Source of the DNA: Juglans regia
Taxonomy: Eukaryota > Streptophyta > Magnoliopsida > Fagales > Juglandaceae
Direction: 5' to 3'
Assembly (NCBI RefSeq): GCF_001411555.2
Contig: NC_049916.1
Span: forward strand, 10,567,945 to 10,631,944
Length of the DNA stretch: 64,000 nt
Under the pieces are notes generated by a model, which did no database searches, was not told the DNA's origin, and saw nothing but the letters and a program-made list of their open reading frames with translations. The translations under genes were made by a program, and so were the position numbers. Shown piece by piece: positions 10,480 through 20,629 of this stretch (positions within the stretch are counted from its first letter, which is position 1; every line of letters begins with the position of its first letter).

Positions 10480-11378
10480 AAAAAATTAAATAAAAATAAA
10501 AAAAACAATCGCAAACCTTCTTAGATAGGGCTGAAAAATTCATTCATTAATCCCTGGAATGTGGTAGGGGCATTGATCAACCCAAAAGGCATCACTAGAA
10601 ATTCATAATGGCCTTGGTGGGTCCTAAAAGTTGTCTCGGACACATCTTCCTCCTTGACTCTTATTTTATGGTACCCGACCTTAGGTCCAGCTTGGAAAAA
10701 ATGATAGCCCCATGTAATTCATCAAGTAGCTCATCTATGACTGGAATGGGAAACTTTTCTTTATCTATTTCCTTGTTTAGTGCATAGTAGTCTACACACA
10801 TACGCCAACTACTGTCTGCCTTCCTGACCAGTAGCACAGGAGATGAAAATGATGACTGCCTGAGTCTAATAATTCCAGCAGCCAACAACTCTTGCACTAT
10901 TTTTTCAATTTTTGTTTTTTGGTAAAAAGGGTATCTGTAGGGCCTCACAAATATGCATGCAGCCCCCTCCTTGAGGATAATAGGGTGGCTAAAACTTCTC
11001 TTAGGTGGCAGGCCCTTGGGCTCATGAAAAAACCCTTTGAACCTGTCCAAGACTCCCTCCAAGTCAGAAGGTAAAGTTGTATCTTCTTTTTCAAGACCAA
11101 CCTCTAAAATTTGTAGGAACAATCCCCTCCTTTCTACTTTAGTCAACTGGGATAGATGTACCGCATCTATCCATTCAGAAGGCTTGGGGTTCAGACCCTT
11201 GAGAATTACTGAACTTTTTCCCATGGTGAAGGTCATAGTCAAAGAGGCAAAATCCCATAGTACTGGACCCAAAATCCTCAACCAATGCATTCCCAACACT
11301 ATGTCACATCCCCCAAGGGGCAGCAAAAAGAAATCAGTAGCAAAAGAATGCCCCTACACCAGAAAATCTGCTGCCACC
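10480..11378 (-). pseudogene. Ty3/gypsy protease end and reverse transcriptase (gypsy A)
   Basis: The minus strand runs from the end of protease (LLPLGGCDIVLGMHWL) through the linker to reverse transcriptase: [73 protein letters not shown] and FSKLDLRSG (about 10690-10980). The following palm motif with YxDD is not seen: after about 10550 the frame degrades, and by 10380 the sequence has jumped to the region before integrase. Part of reverse transcriptase and RNase H is therefore deleted. The upstream half of protease lies at 15277-15448, across the solo LTR. Confidence 0.8.
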
Positions 11379-11667
11379 AACTTTGTAACACCCTGACCCC
11401 AAAAGTGTGATTTTTTTTTTTTTATGTTATTATTTTATTAGATATGTTGGGGATAGTAATTTGTTTTGAATAGAATTTCTCTACAATAGGCCTCTTTTAT
11501 CTTTCTGTTTGGTCTGGGAGTTTCCTGATTTGAAATTATCCCTAACTCAAACACTTCAAAACTCTAATATCCTCTCAAGTGTTCCTTTCCTTGTGGGAGT
11601 AGTTTTCCAAAGTTTAGTCAAACTCAAACCCCTCCAGATCACTCACGATAGCTTCCTACACCTCATT

Positions 11668-11674
11668 TATAAAA
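11668..11674 (+). promoter_or_regulatory. Putative TATA box of the solo LTR
   Basis: TATAAAA lies about 285 bp into the LTR and is followed by a pyrimidine-rich leader (about 11720-12100). This is the usual position for an LTR promoter. The assignment rests on motif and context only. Confidence 0.45.
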
Positions 11675-12639
11675 CCCAAAAGACCCTTAGCAAAAACCAA
11701 GAGACCTTATACACATAGCCACCGTAGCAACTTCTGTAAACCGAGAACCCACCTCCCTCAACCAAGTCAGCCACCTCTCCGGAAACTACCGCAGAAGCTG
11801 CCGACGGTGAGTTTTTTTCCCCACCTCAACGTACGCCATCCCCGTTTGAGCCCAACCCGTCGATTTCTCTCTCCCTCTTTATCGGCAATGACTCTTGGCC
11901 ATGTGCTTGTGCTGCCATCGCCAACCACCTCAAGGGGCTTCGAAGTACCACTCTCGGAACCAGAAATCACCAACCAACCCAACCCAGGTGAACCCACTTC
12001 CTTCTAGGACCTCCCAGTTGCACCGCCGTCGCGTCCAACCACCCAGAGCTGCCGTCGCACTTAGCCGCTCTCTTGGTAAGATTTCCCACGACTCCCTCCC
12101 ACGTTCGCAAGCACTCTGTGTTAGCCTTGTGCTTTCTAGAGGAAGCTTCTTCCTTTAATCTGTAATGGGCCCTTGGGCCTTAGGCCTATTCAGCCAAATG
12201 CCTCTTTAAAATTCCAAGTGGACTATTTTCCCAATTGGCCTCAAGCCTTCCTATATTTTAATACAATTATTAAGTTATATTTTTAAAGGATATGTTAGGG
12301 ATTTTGAATAATATTTAGTATGTTATAATCTTTAATTGAATATGTATTAAATTATCTCAATGGTATGATTTTAAGTAATTAGAACGCTAAATGCGTTCAC
12401 TAAGGAATTAGTAACATCGTATAGGTAGCGCACTACAAAGAGGAAATCAGGAAGCAGTACTAAGAGGTAAATAGTATGATCATATAAATGCATGCATACT
12501 GTGAATATTATTGTTATGTATGAAAATATGATGTGCTTATGATGGTTAACTACACTACGCTAAGAGGCAAGTCAAGGTTAGATTCCTTTTACAATCTTTG
12601 ATGAAATATGAGATTATGTTTGAATGAATGAATTTGTTG

Positions 12640-13030
12640 TTCAATTGATTGAATGTTACTAAAATCATATGAAAGCCATGAGATGTTTATATAGTAATTC
12701 AAGTCAAGTATGCCATGTAATGGAATAGTCAGATTATGCAAGTCATGTCTATGTAATACATAGATTATATATGCCATGTTCATATAGTAGTTAGATCATG
12801 TATGCCATATTCATGTAGTACTTAGATCATGTATGCCATGGAATGTCATAAAACGTTCAGAGCATGTTATGTCATGTCATGTTATGCTATGCCATGTATA
12901 AGAAAAATGTAATGTTATGCTATGCCATGCTACAAGAATATGCCATACTATGCTATGCCATGTACAAGAATATGTCATGTTATGTCATGTTATGCTATGT
13001 CATGTATAAGAAAATGACATGTTAGAAATG
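12640..13030 (+). repeat. Low-complexity ATG/CAT-rich block in solo LTR
   Basis: Irregular repeats of short words such as TATGTCATG, TATGCTATGCCATG and ATAAGAA. A comparable block, read in the opposite direction, is present in the solo LTR at 30710-35116 (31260-31600 and 32100-32470). Confidence 0.75.
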
Positions 13031-13082
13031 TTCATGAAGCCTAATAAATTCTCATGCATTAAGAAAGATAAGAAATGTTACG

Positions 13083-13540
13083 ATGCCACGAACTCAAGCG
13101 TGGTTAACCACAAGTTAAGTGAAATACGAACTCCATGTTAATCAGTTAAGTGAAATACGGACTCAAGCGTGTTTCACTCCATGTTACTCAATTAAGTGAA
13201 CCACGGACTCAAGCGTGTTTCACTCCATGTTACTCAGTTAAGTGAAACACGGACTCAATTTCACTCCATGTTATGCATGTTAGGTGAAACACGAACCCAA
13301 GCATGTTTCACTCCATGTTATGCATGTTAGGTGAAACACGAACCCAAGCGTGATTTGAAACACGGACCCAAGCGTGTTTCACTCTATGTTATGCAAGTTT
13401 TGGTGAAACACAAAACCAAGCATGTTTCACTCCATGTTATGCAAGTTAGGTGAAACACGGATTCAAGCGTGTTTCACTCCATGTAACGCCAGTTAAGTGA
13501 AACACGGACTCAAGTGTGTTTCACTCCATGTTAAGACAAG
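13083..13540 (+). repeat. Tandem array of hairpin-forming units in solo LTR
   Basis: About eight to nine units of roughly 42-48 bp. Each contains GTGAAACACG, a spacer such as GACTCAAG, then CGTGTTTCAC: an inverted repeat with arms up to 10 bp. The units are joined by CATGTTAxxCAxGTTAAGT-type sequence. Some units are imperfect, one lost part of an arm, and one has an extra arm copy. The palindromic core is kept in most units while linkers vary. Confidence 0.85.
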
Positions 13541-13894
13541 ATAAACAAGATATTATGCATTCACGTTACATGTTTGTCATGATTATATATGCTTCCGCTC
13601 GTTTTAATGATGAATACATATGCTATATGAATCTGTGACGATAATGTATGTAAAGTCTTTCAGAAAGTCATGTTTCGTGTATGATTGTAAATCTATGAAG
13701 CTGCATGTATGTTATGAAGAGTCTTTAGAAATTAAGTCCATGTTAGGCCAAATTATATTTTACGGTGTGATGTCCTACTTACTGAGTATTCGACTCATTT
13801 TTATTTGTCTTATTGTTTTCTTCCATGTTTAATTCTTACAGATGGTGATTATGATGACGCAGAGCTGGATGGCCAGGAATAGATCTAGTACAAA

Positions 13895-15028
13895 GACTTT
13901 TTTTTTTTATAAGTAAAATAAGTATTATTAACAAAAAGGGGCAACAACTGCCAGTTACAAAAATGTATGCCCTATTTACGAAGGCACGTTAGAAACTAAG
14001 AAATCATGAAGTTTCATGCCATTAAAGTCCACAACAATGGCCAAAGTACAAAGAGTCCTAAAAAGGAAAATTTTTAGCTCTTCCATCAATCTCTCCTTGT
14101 CTTCAAACGTCCTCTCATTTCGCTCATGCCACAAGGACCACATGATACAAATAGGAATCATCTTCCAAATCTCTTTGATCTAGTGCACACTTCGGATAAA
14201 TGTCCAACACGCCAATATATCCACCACAGATTCCAGCATAACCCATGCGAGATCCATCCTTTTAAACACCTCATTCCAAAGCGTCCTGGCTACCTCACAA
14301 TGCAAGAGTAAATGATTCACCGCCTCACCCCCTCCTTTACACATACAACACCAGTCTACGATGATTATCCTCTTCTTTCTCAGATTATCTGTAGTAAGAA
14401 TCTTGCCTAATGCCGCTGTCCACACAAAAAAAAAAAAAGCTTTTGGAGGGGCCTTGTGTCGCCAGAGCCTTTTCCAAGGAAACTGTGCCCCTGGCACTTG
14501 TGCAAGGACCTTATAATAGGAACGAACAGTGAAAACCCCTTTTCCTGCAGGAATCCACCAGAGACTATCCTCATGTTGGATATTAGGACTATAAGAGTAC
14601 AGAAAACTATAAAAATCTGCAAAAATCTCCATCTCCCAATCCTGTGCCGCCCGGTTGAAATTGATACTCCAGTGAATACCCCCTTCTGAGATTCCCATAA
14701 CCTCCGCCACTGTAGCTTCTTTGGCACTTGCTATCTGGAAGAGAATAGGAAACAACTCTTGGAGGGCACTGTTACCACACCATGCATCCTTCCAAAATCT
14801 GATCGTGGCACCTGAACCCACCTGAAATATCGTGTGTCAATAAAAAACCTCTCACCATTTTTTAATATACTTCCATAGCCCCATTCCATGTGCCCCTCTA
14901 ACTTCTCTAGTACACCAACCTTCCCCGAAACCACCATATTTATTTTCTATCACAGTTCTCCATAGGGCTTCTGGCTCCTTGGTATATCGCCATAGCCATT
15001 TACCAAGTAACGTCCGATTAAACAACCG
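13895..15028 (-). mobile_element. 5'-truncated LINE with 10-bp target duplication, inside the solo LTR
   Basis: The direct repeat CTAGTACAAA flanks the insertion (13885-13894 and 15029-15038). A T-run at about 13898-13908 on the plus strand is the poly(A) tail of a minus-strand LINE. Only the last ~1.1 kb of ORF2 is present, consistent with 5' truncation. It is related to the LINE at 6384-8865 by its zf-RVT tail. Confidence 0.9.
13976..14821 (-). pseudogene. LINE ORF2 C-terminal fragment with zf-RVT domain
   Basis: The minus strand encodes the region after reverse transcriptase: GSGATIRFWKDAWCG, then FTVRSYYKVL, PWKRLWRHKAPPKAFFFFVW, and the zinc-binding CCMCKGGGEAVNHLLLHC (C-x2-C...H...C). 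The frame stops at 14180; the remainder (IPICIMWSLWHERNERTF) is in a second frame at 14161-13976. The family function is target-primed reverse transcription; this copy lacks the catalytic domains. Confidence 0.85.
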
Positions 15029-15272
15029 CTAGTACAAATACTTAGGAAAGAATAAGTGATATGCACACCAGAATTAGATTTCTTTTCTGTCATTCATAAG
15101 ATTAGTTTATGTTCTTTTATTTTACGTTCAGTTTTCGACAATCATGTTCAATTCAGTTTTAATATTTTGATGCTTTTCAATAAATGAAGTATTTCAGGAT
15201 ATAAATCTCTTTACCGGACATTATGTTATGAATGTTAGTAATATCCCTATCCTACGGGGACAGGGTGTTACA

Positions 15273-15660
15273 AACTTACCTCCACTTTTAACTCTCTCCC
15301 CATTAGCCACCCTCACTTCTATTTGTTCCATTGAATTTATAGCTAACTGAGCCTTAGAAATAATAGTGGGGTAAAGGAAGTTGTGGGTACTTCCAGAATC
15401 TAGAAGAATCACCATAGGCTGTCCCTTCATTCTGCCCAACACCAGCATGGTTCTTGGGTTAACTGAACCAGCAATTGCATGAAGGGATATTTCAGGTGTC
15501 TCTCCACCAATGTTCTATACAATTATTTCCCCTTCTTCCTGATCTGGTTCCACATTTTCTTCCTAAATTATTTCACTCTCTTGTGAAAGCTTCATTCCTT
15601 CCATAACAAATAGCCTAGCCTTTCTGCACTTATGAGTGAGATTCCATTTTTCCTCACAAA
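15273..15660 (-). pseudogene. Ty3/gypsy protease, N-terminal half (gypsy A)
   Basis: The minus strand reads VILLDSGSTHNFLYPTI and RVANGERVKSGGKFV, the active-site half of the aspartic protease. It is cut by the solo LTR at 15272; the other half (LPLGGCDIVLG) continues at 11378. A zinc-knuckle-like remnant from Gag lies upstream (about 15640-15670, CEEKWNLTHKC). Confidence 0.85.
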
Positions 15661-15699
15661 AATAACAGGGGCCCTTCTCTCATCTTTCTTTCTTCTCAT

Positions 15700-16330
15700 T
15701 AGTACTCACCCATTAAATGGGAAGGGTTCCCTTGGAAGCTGTAAAGTCTTTCTTGGGTGCAAGAATTGATGAATGTGAGCCCCCTCCCCCACTGTAAGAG
15801 CCCTGGGAAGGTATACTGTAATAATTCCCAAATCTGTTACCTCTCCTTGAACTGTTAATATACTCCTCTTGAATTTTAGCTAGCCCGAAAGATGAATTCA
15901 AATTGTGAGGCTTAAGCATTCTTATGGGAAGCCTAATCTCATCCTTAAGTCCACTAAGGAAACAATTGAATTTATAATTTTCAGAAAGCCCTTTAAGACG
16001 ATTGGAAAATACCTCAAATTGTGTCATATAGGCCGAGACAGTAGTGGTTTGCCTCACTCTGGTGATGGCCTCCATGGGATCATCATATGATGAGCTCCCA
16101 AACCAAATCTACAAAGCTTGGATGAAAGAATCCCATATATGGAAGCTTCCTATCCCCTCAGCATACTGGAACCAAACCAATGCATCTCCCTCCATGTAAA
16201 AGGAAGACATCAGGATTTTCTAGTGATCTAGCATAGGATGTAGTGCAAAATAATTCACCTTGTATACCCAACCAGTGGGATTTTTCCCATCATATTCGGG
16301 AAAATCAAGCTTAATCGAACAAAACAGCAT
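15700..16330 (-). pseudogene. Ty3/gypsy Gag (gypsy A)
   Basis: The minus strand encodes Gag of the same family as gypsy C: MEAITRVRQTTTVSAYMTQF, LSGLKDEIRLPIRMLKP and AKIQEEYI (16075-15713). The upstream part with the GDALVW-like segment lies at about 16160-16200 in a broken frame. It shares clear sequence similarity with the Gag at 1871-2299, so gypsy A and gypsy C belong to one lineage. Confidence 0.8.
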
Positions 16331-16593
16331 TCCCCCTGAAGTTCCCAAACCCTCAGTCTGTAATTCTTCTTCATGGTTTCTACCATGAGGGTGTCATGAG
16401 TGGTTGTGTACCCCATTCAAGATTTCTAATAATAGATCCAATTTTTTAGCTAAATCATACAATGATTTCCTTTGACTTCGACCCTATGTTCATGCAAGTC
16501 TTGGTGTTGTTTCATCCCAAATACCAACTTCTCAAGCTTCGTAAACCTTGTGCCATCTGCCATTGTTGATTGCTCCAATCGCCAGAATCTTCA

Positions 16594-16606
16594 GCTCTGA
16601 TGCCAA
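16594..16606 (-). other. Primer binding site of gypsy A (tRNA-iMet type)
   Basis: The minus strand reads TTGGCATCAGAGC directly next to the LTR, one base different from the canonical TTGGTATCAGAGC. Confidence 0.8.
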
Positions 16607-16609
16607 TTT

Positions 16610-17187
16610 TGTTACAAACCAAATGGAAAATTGTATGTAAATTTGTGAATAGAAAAATCCCTCTGATTTTTCGAGGAAATCAGCACCTCCAATAAGGCAT
16701 AAGCCTTGTATTTCTTCTTCGATAAAAGTTCCCATAACATTCTATTACTCTTATAACCGAAAGCAAAACAGATTAAAGCAGAAATTACTAGCCCCTAACA
16801 AGACAATGGGTCATCTAAACAAGTAATAACCATCTACTAAATATGCTAAATCAAAGGGATTTTGCATTTATTAAGGTTGCGTTTGGATGTTGAATTGAGT
16901 TAAGTTGAGTTGAGATGTGAGTTGAAAATTGAATAAAATATTATTAGACTATTATTTTTTAATATTATTATTATTTTAGGATTTGAAAAAGTTAAATTGT
17001 TTATTATATTTTGTGTTGGAATTTGAGAAAATTGTAATGATTAGATAATATGAGTTGAGATGAGTTTAGGATCCAAACGTACCCTAAGTAACCCTAACGC
17101 AAAGGCCCACGGCCCAGCCAAGACCAACTCTTACTTCTGTTTCTATCTTCCTCTCAAAGAAAAGATCAGTTCTAGAAGTCTCTAACA
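16610..17187 (-). mobile_element. 5' LTR of gypsy A (contains a MITE)
   Basis: The plus strand starts TGTTACAAACC next to the primer binding site and ends GTCTCTAACA. Two blocks match the 3' LTR: 16739-16857 with 6239-6356, and 17087-17187 with 8870-8971. Subtracting the MITE at 16875-17084 leaves about 365 bp. Confidence 0.85.
16875..17084. mobile_element. Tourist-like MITE with TAA target duplication
   Basis: Terminal inverted repeats GGTTGCGTTTGGAT and (inverted) GGGTACGTTTGGAT, flanked by TAA on both sides (16872-16874 and 17085-17087). The 210-bp interior is AT-rich with TTGAGATGAG-like motifs. TAA duplication and these termini fit PIF/Harbinger non-autonomous elements. Confidence 0.85.
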
Positions 17188-17239
17188 ATATGTAACATCC
17201 GAAACTTTGAAGATTGTGAGAGGATGGTATTGAAATTAA

Positions 17240-17452
17240 GGTCTCGTTTGTTTTCACAAACATTCTCATCTCACCTTATTTAATCATTACAACTTTTTCA
17301 AATTTTCACACAAAATAAAATAAACAATTCAACTTTTTCAAATCCCAAAACAAAAATAATATTAAAAAAATATATTATAATAATATTTTATTCAACTTTC
17401 AACTTTTATCTCAACTCATCTCATCTCATCTGTGAAAACAAACATAAGAGTC
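17240..17452. mobile_element. MITE with GGTCTCGTTTGTTTTCAC terminus
   Basis: It starts after TAA with GGTCTCGTTTGTTTTCAC and ends with GTGAAAACAAACATAAGAG, an imperfect inverted terminus. The interior has ATTCAACTTTTTCAAATCCC and CAACTCATCTCATCTC, shared with the remnant at 30062-30250. The right end and target duplication are degraded. Confidence 0.65.
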
Positions 17453-17749
17453 ATTATGTTCAACTCCCTTTATGTTTCGATGACAGCACAATAGGTTCAA
17501 CTCCCCAAGCTTCTTCAAGGATTTATGTTCCTTTTCTTGGATCTCCTAATTGGATGTTTCATATTACATGCATCCTACGGGTTTGGGCTTCCTACGTTTT
17601 GAATAATATTACCTTAATTATAAAAAAAAAAACCACATACAAAGTCTGGACTAAACACGAACTTACCATCAAGAACATGCTGTCATAACCATCAAAATCT
17701 TAATAAATCAATCGGTTTAGGACAAAAAAATAATGAAAGAACCCAACAA
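17453..17749. other. Non-coding, nothing recognised
   Basis: Anonymous sequence between MITEs. No gene or repeat seen. Confidence 0.4.
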
Positions 17750-17752
17750 TAA

Positions 17753-17970
17753 GGTTGTGTTTGGTTGTTGAAACTCATCTCAAACTAATCATTACTGAGA
17801 CCTATTACTTTTCAACTTTTATAAAAAAGTAAATTCATCTCAACCTATTTTATACATTTCAAGCTAAAAAGTTAAATTCATCACAACTTAAAAAAGTTAA
17901 ACATATCTCAATAGGACCTATAAAATTCTATTATTCACAACTCAACTCATCTCAACATCCAAACGTAGAC
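17753..17970. mobile_element. Tourist-like MITE, first of an adjacent pair
   Basis: It starts GGTTGTGTTTGGTTGTTG and ends CATCCAAACGTAGAC, flanked by TAA at 17750-17752 and 17971-17973. The 218-bp length and termini fit the same superfamily as 16875-17084. Confidence 0.8.
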
Positions 17971-17973
17971 TAA

Positions 17974-18323
17974 GGCCCGGTTTGGTTGTTGGACTGTACT
18001 GAGATCAACTCAGTTCAGTCTAATTTTAAATTGAGTCTAACATCCAATTTCCAATTCTCAAACCATTAAACTCATCTCAACTCAACATCTCTTTACATGC
18101 TAGACCCATAATTTTTTTCAACTCGACACCTCTTTACACACGGGACCTACAACTTTTTTTAAATTTACATATATATATATATATATTTAAACTCATTTTA
18201 ACATCAAAATACATTTAAATTCATCTTAAGTGGGCCCCACAAAACTTATCCCACTGTCTCAACTTATTACTATTCATAAAAAATTCAATTTATCTCAACT
18301 CAATTCAATATCTAAACGCAACC
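17974..18323. mobile_element. Tourist-like MITE, second of an adjacent pair
   Basis: It starts GGCCCGGTTTGGTTGTTGG and ends ATATCTAAACGCAACC, flanked by TAA at 17971-17973 (shared with the preceding MITE) and 18324-18326. It contains an (AT)n run at 18169-18186. The MITE split by the solo LTR at 30533-35260 is the same family, sharing the ACACxxGGGACC(T/C)ACAAC block. Confidence 0.8.
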
Positions 18324-18559
18324 TAAATCACCCACAAAAACTCCTTATATCAGCCAAAAGCCCAAAAATTGGTGCACTCTCATGAACAAAAACCGCTAAA
18401 TTTCCACAACGAAACACTAGATTTGCAAAATCCACTATATGAAACAAAACAAAACAAAACAGAACAAACCTATGAATTGAAAATGTTAAAAAAAGACATG
18501 GAGAAGACAACAAAGAATTGTAGGATTCAAATTCACTAACCCATTTGGGATATGTTTGT

Positions 18560-18859
18560 CTAAGAAGCCTGGGCAGTTTTGGGAATGAGCGGAATCGGCT
18601 GCTGCTGCTTCAACTTGGCCCCTTCTTCACGGATCTTCTGCATCTTGAGCATCCGCTCCATGACGAGTTCATACTCGCACTTCTCGTAGGAGTGGCGCTC
18701 GGTCTCGCACTTCCAGGGTAGGTATAACTCGGACTGCCTGCACTTGTTGAGTGGGATCAGAAGGTGGGCGCATTGGTCTCTGTATGGAAGTGGGACCCTC
18801 GCCTCCACCATCTCAGCCTGCGTTGCGATCATTTCCTTCGAAGATCCCTCCACTTCCAT
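18560..18859 (-). CDS. NDUFB7: Complex I B18 subunit (NADH dehydrogenase 1 beta subcomplex subunit 7)
   Basis: An intact 99-residue frame encodes the B18/NDUFB7 accessory subunit of mitochondrial complex I, which sits on the intermembrane-space face of the membrane arm and helps its assembly. The diagnostic twin CX9C motifs are complete: Cys30-x9-Cys40 and Cys51-x9-Cys61, which form the disulphide-linked helical hairpin. Around them are CAHLLIPLNKCRQ, YLPWKC and YEKCEYELVMERM, conserved in the family, followed by a charged helix and PLIPKTA near the end. Family members in plants are about 100 residues, so it is full length. The start has a good context (GCCATGG). There is no presequence, typical for CX9C import. 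It appears intronless here. Transposons lie on both sides: MITEs downstream and a LINE starting about 230 bp upstream of the start codon. Confidence 0.95.
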   Translation of the reverse strand: MEVEGSSKEMIATQAEMVEARVPLPYRDQCAHLLIPLNKCRQSELYLPWKCETERHSYEKCEYELVMERMLKMQKIREEGAKLKQQQPIPLIPKTAQAS

Positions 18860-19089
18860 GGCTTTGCTAAATTACTTCTGTTTGTTTCGAGTGTTCTGGG
18901 AATTATTTCTTCGCTGTATGCTTCGTCTACGCCTGTTCGAGGCTTTTGTACCGAATGGACGCTTTGCTGGTGGCCTTCCGGCCATTTTGGGGTTTGCAAA
19001 TGCTGAGTACAGTTTTACGGTGGGTAATGCGTGTATTCTTCTTATTTTTTTAAGTGTTATTATTAAAAGAATATTTTTTATTTAAATTT
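18860..19089 (-). promoter_or_regulatory. Probable promoter and 5' leader of the B18 gene
   Basis: Only about 230 bp separate the B18 start codon from the truncated 5' end of a LINE. The first 150 bp upstream are of mixed composition; beyond 19040 it is AT-rich. I see no clear TATA box. Plus-strand frames here (18744-19085) overlap the gene antisense and look like chance. Confidence 0.35.
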
Positions 19090-19140
19090 TAAACTTTTAC
19101 TACTTCCAATCCTAGTTCTATAGACCAATGTCTGCTTGCA

Positions 19141-19246
19141 ATGGACACCAAATTAGATAGTGTTAAGAAGGCTTGGCTTTTAAACCCTTTCACTAGGGAG
19201 GAGATCACTGCAGCAGTTTTTCAAATGAATCCCTTGGGGTCTCCAG
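19141..19246 (+). pseudogene. LINE segment before the reverse transcriptase, cut by the MITE
   Basis: The frame reads WLLNPFTREEITAAVFQMN and PLGSP, the conserved start of the reverse-transcriptase region. The motif normally continues GPDGFPAQFYQ; that part appears at 19663-19700 on the far side of the hAT MITE. Confidence 0.85.
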
Positions 19247-19655
19247 CAATGTTTTTAATTTCGTACCGTACCGGCCGGTACGGCCGAAATTTTTCGTTTT
19301 GGCCGTCAGGCCGGTACAGGTACTAGATATATTTAAAGTAAAATTAGGCCATTTGACTAAATTTAATAGCCTATATTTGCCGATATTGTGTGTTTTTTTT
19401 TTTTTTTCATTTTTTCAAACTACAAGTTTATTTTTTGACCCCCAATTTAGATTATACTATTTATAATTTATATGTATGTATGTATTTATATATAATTTAT
19501 TCATATATAAACTATTATTTTAGAATATAATTGTTATATATATTTATATATATAATTTATTCATATATCGACTATCCCGAAACGGTACACGAAACGGTAC
19601 CGGTACCGAAATATTTCGTTCCAGTGTCTTGACCGGTACGGTATTCAAAACATTG
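19247..19655. mobile_element. hAT-type MITE with 8-bp target duplication
   Basis: It starts CAATGTTTTTAAT and ends ATTCAAAACATTG, an inverted pair with one mismatch in the first 13. The duplication is GTCTCCAG (19239-19246 and 19656-19663). Next to the ends is the GTACCGGCCGGTACGGCC palindromic motif, repeated inverted near the right end. Eight-bp duplications and these termini fit the hAT superfamily. Excision would restore the LINE frame at GSP-GPDG. Confidence 0.9.
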
Positions 19656-19710
19656 GTCTCCAGGCCCTGATGGGTTCCCTGCCCAATTCTACCAAAAGAA
19701 CTGGGAGGTA

Positions 19711-20628
19711 GTGGGGGATCAAGTATGTAATTTTGCTCTTGGCTTTCTTAATCATGGGGGCACCCTCAATGAGGTTAATGACACTTTTATTACTCTCATA
19801 CCCAAAGTTCAGAACCCCAAAAGAGTAGTGGATTACAGACCTATAAGCCTTTGCAATGTCTTATACAAGGTTGTGTCTAAAACCATGGCAAATAGACTTA
19901 AGCACATACTGCCACAGATTATCGCCCCAAATCAGAGTGCCTTTGTCCCTGGAAGGCTCATATCTGATAACACCTTGATTGCTTATGAGGTCCTTCACTC
20001 TATGAACTCTAGAATGAAAGGGAATAAAGGTTTCTTGGCTCTAAAACTGGACATGAGCAAGGCCTATGATAGGGTAGAGTGGAGATTCATTGAAGCCATC
20101 ATGGTTAAAATGGATTTTCCTGCACATTGGATCCACATCACTCAAGCTTGTCTCACTTCAGTCTCTTACTCTATTCTTCTTAATGGAGATCCTCAAAAAA
20201 AGTTTACACCTTCGAGAGGCCTAAGACAAGGTGATCCCATGTCACCCTACTTATTTATTCTTTGTGCAGAATCCCTCTCTTCCCTCCTCAAACATGCTGA
20301 GACAAGTGGCAGTATAACTCCTGTGACAATTGGTAGAGGTCCTGTTAAAGTAAACCATCTCTTTTTTGCTGATGATAGCCTACTGTTCTGCCAAGCTACG
20401 CTTGAGGAAATTAATTGTGTTCTTAACATCCTCGAGTTATATGAGAAAGGTTCAGGTCAGGTTCTTAACAAGGATAAGTCTGCCATTTACTTCAGCAAGA
20501 ATACTGCCTTGATGACCCAACAGCTGATCATGCAACTTGCAGGTGTCCAATCCACCTCTTGCTTTGAGAAATACCTGGGCTTACCTTCATTGGTGGGTAG
20601 AAAGAAGATAGCATCCTTCCACTCCTAG
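19711..20628 (+). pseudogene. LINE reverse transcriptase
   Basis: The 305-residue frame contains the main reverse-transcriptase blocks of plant L1 elements: RPISLCNVLYK (about residue 43), PGRLISDNTLIAYE, the catalytic block A LDMSKAYDRVEW (about 113), RGLRQGDPMSPYLF (about 170) and the catalytic FADDSLLF (about 219). The catalytic aspartates are present. It ends at KYLGLPSLVGRKK with a frameshift; the sequence continues without loss in another frame from about 20630. The real frame starts upstream, across the MITE, at WEVVGDQV. Confidence 0.9.
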
Positions 20629-20629
20629 T

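Larger units (their letters stand above)
11384..15272 (+). mobile_element. Long solo LTR (gypsy type) inserted in gypsy A protease
   Basis: The block begins TGTAACACCCTG and ends CAGGGTGTTACA, perfect 12-bp inverted termini of a TG...CA LTR. It is flanked by the 5-bp direct repeat AACTT (11379-11383 and 15273-15277). Removing it rejoins the gypsy A protease frame. A LINE (13895-15028) lies inside; without it the LTR is about 2.75 kb. It has a TATA box followed by a pyrimidine-rich leader, an ATG/CAT-rich low-complexity block and a hairpin repeat array. No internal domain or second LTR is present, so it is a solo LTR left by recombination. Confidence 0.9.

Noticed and set aside
11807..12158. 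Plus-strand frames in the solo LTR leader as a gene
   Set aside because: Proline/serine-rich frames over a pyrimidine-rich LTR leader; no domain or homologous frame in related LTRs.
13083..13540. CRISPR-like regular repeat array
   Set aside because: Units are directly joined diverged tandem repeats without unique spacers, inside a plant LTR with no cas genes.
18744..19085. Plus-strand frame overlapping the B18 gene
   Set aside because: Antisense shadow of the B18 coding region and its upstream DNA.
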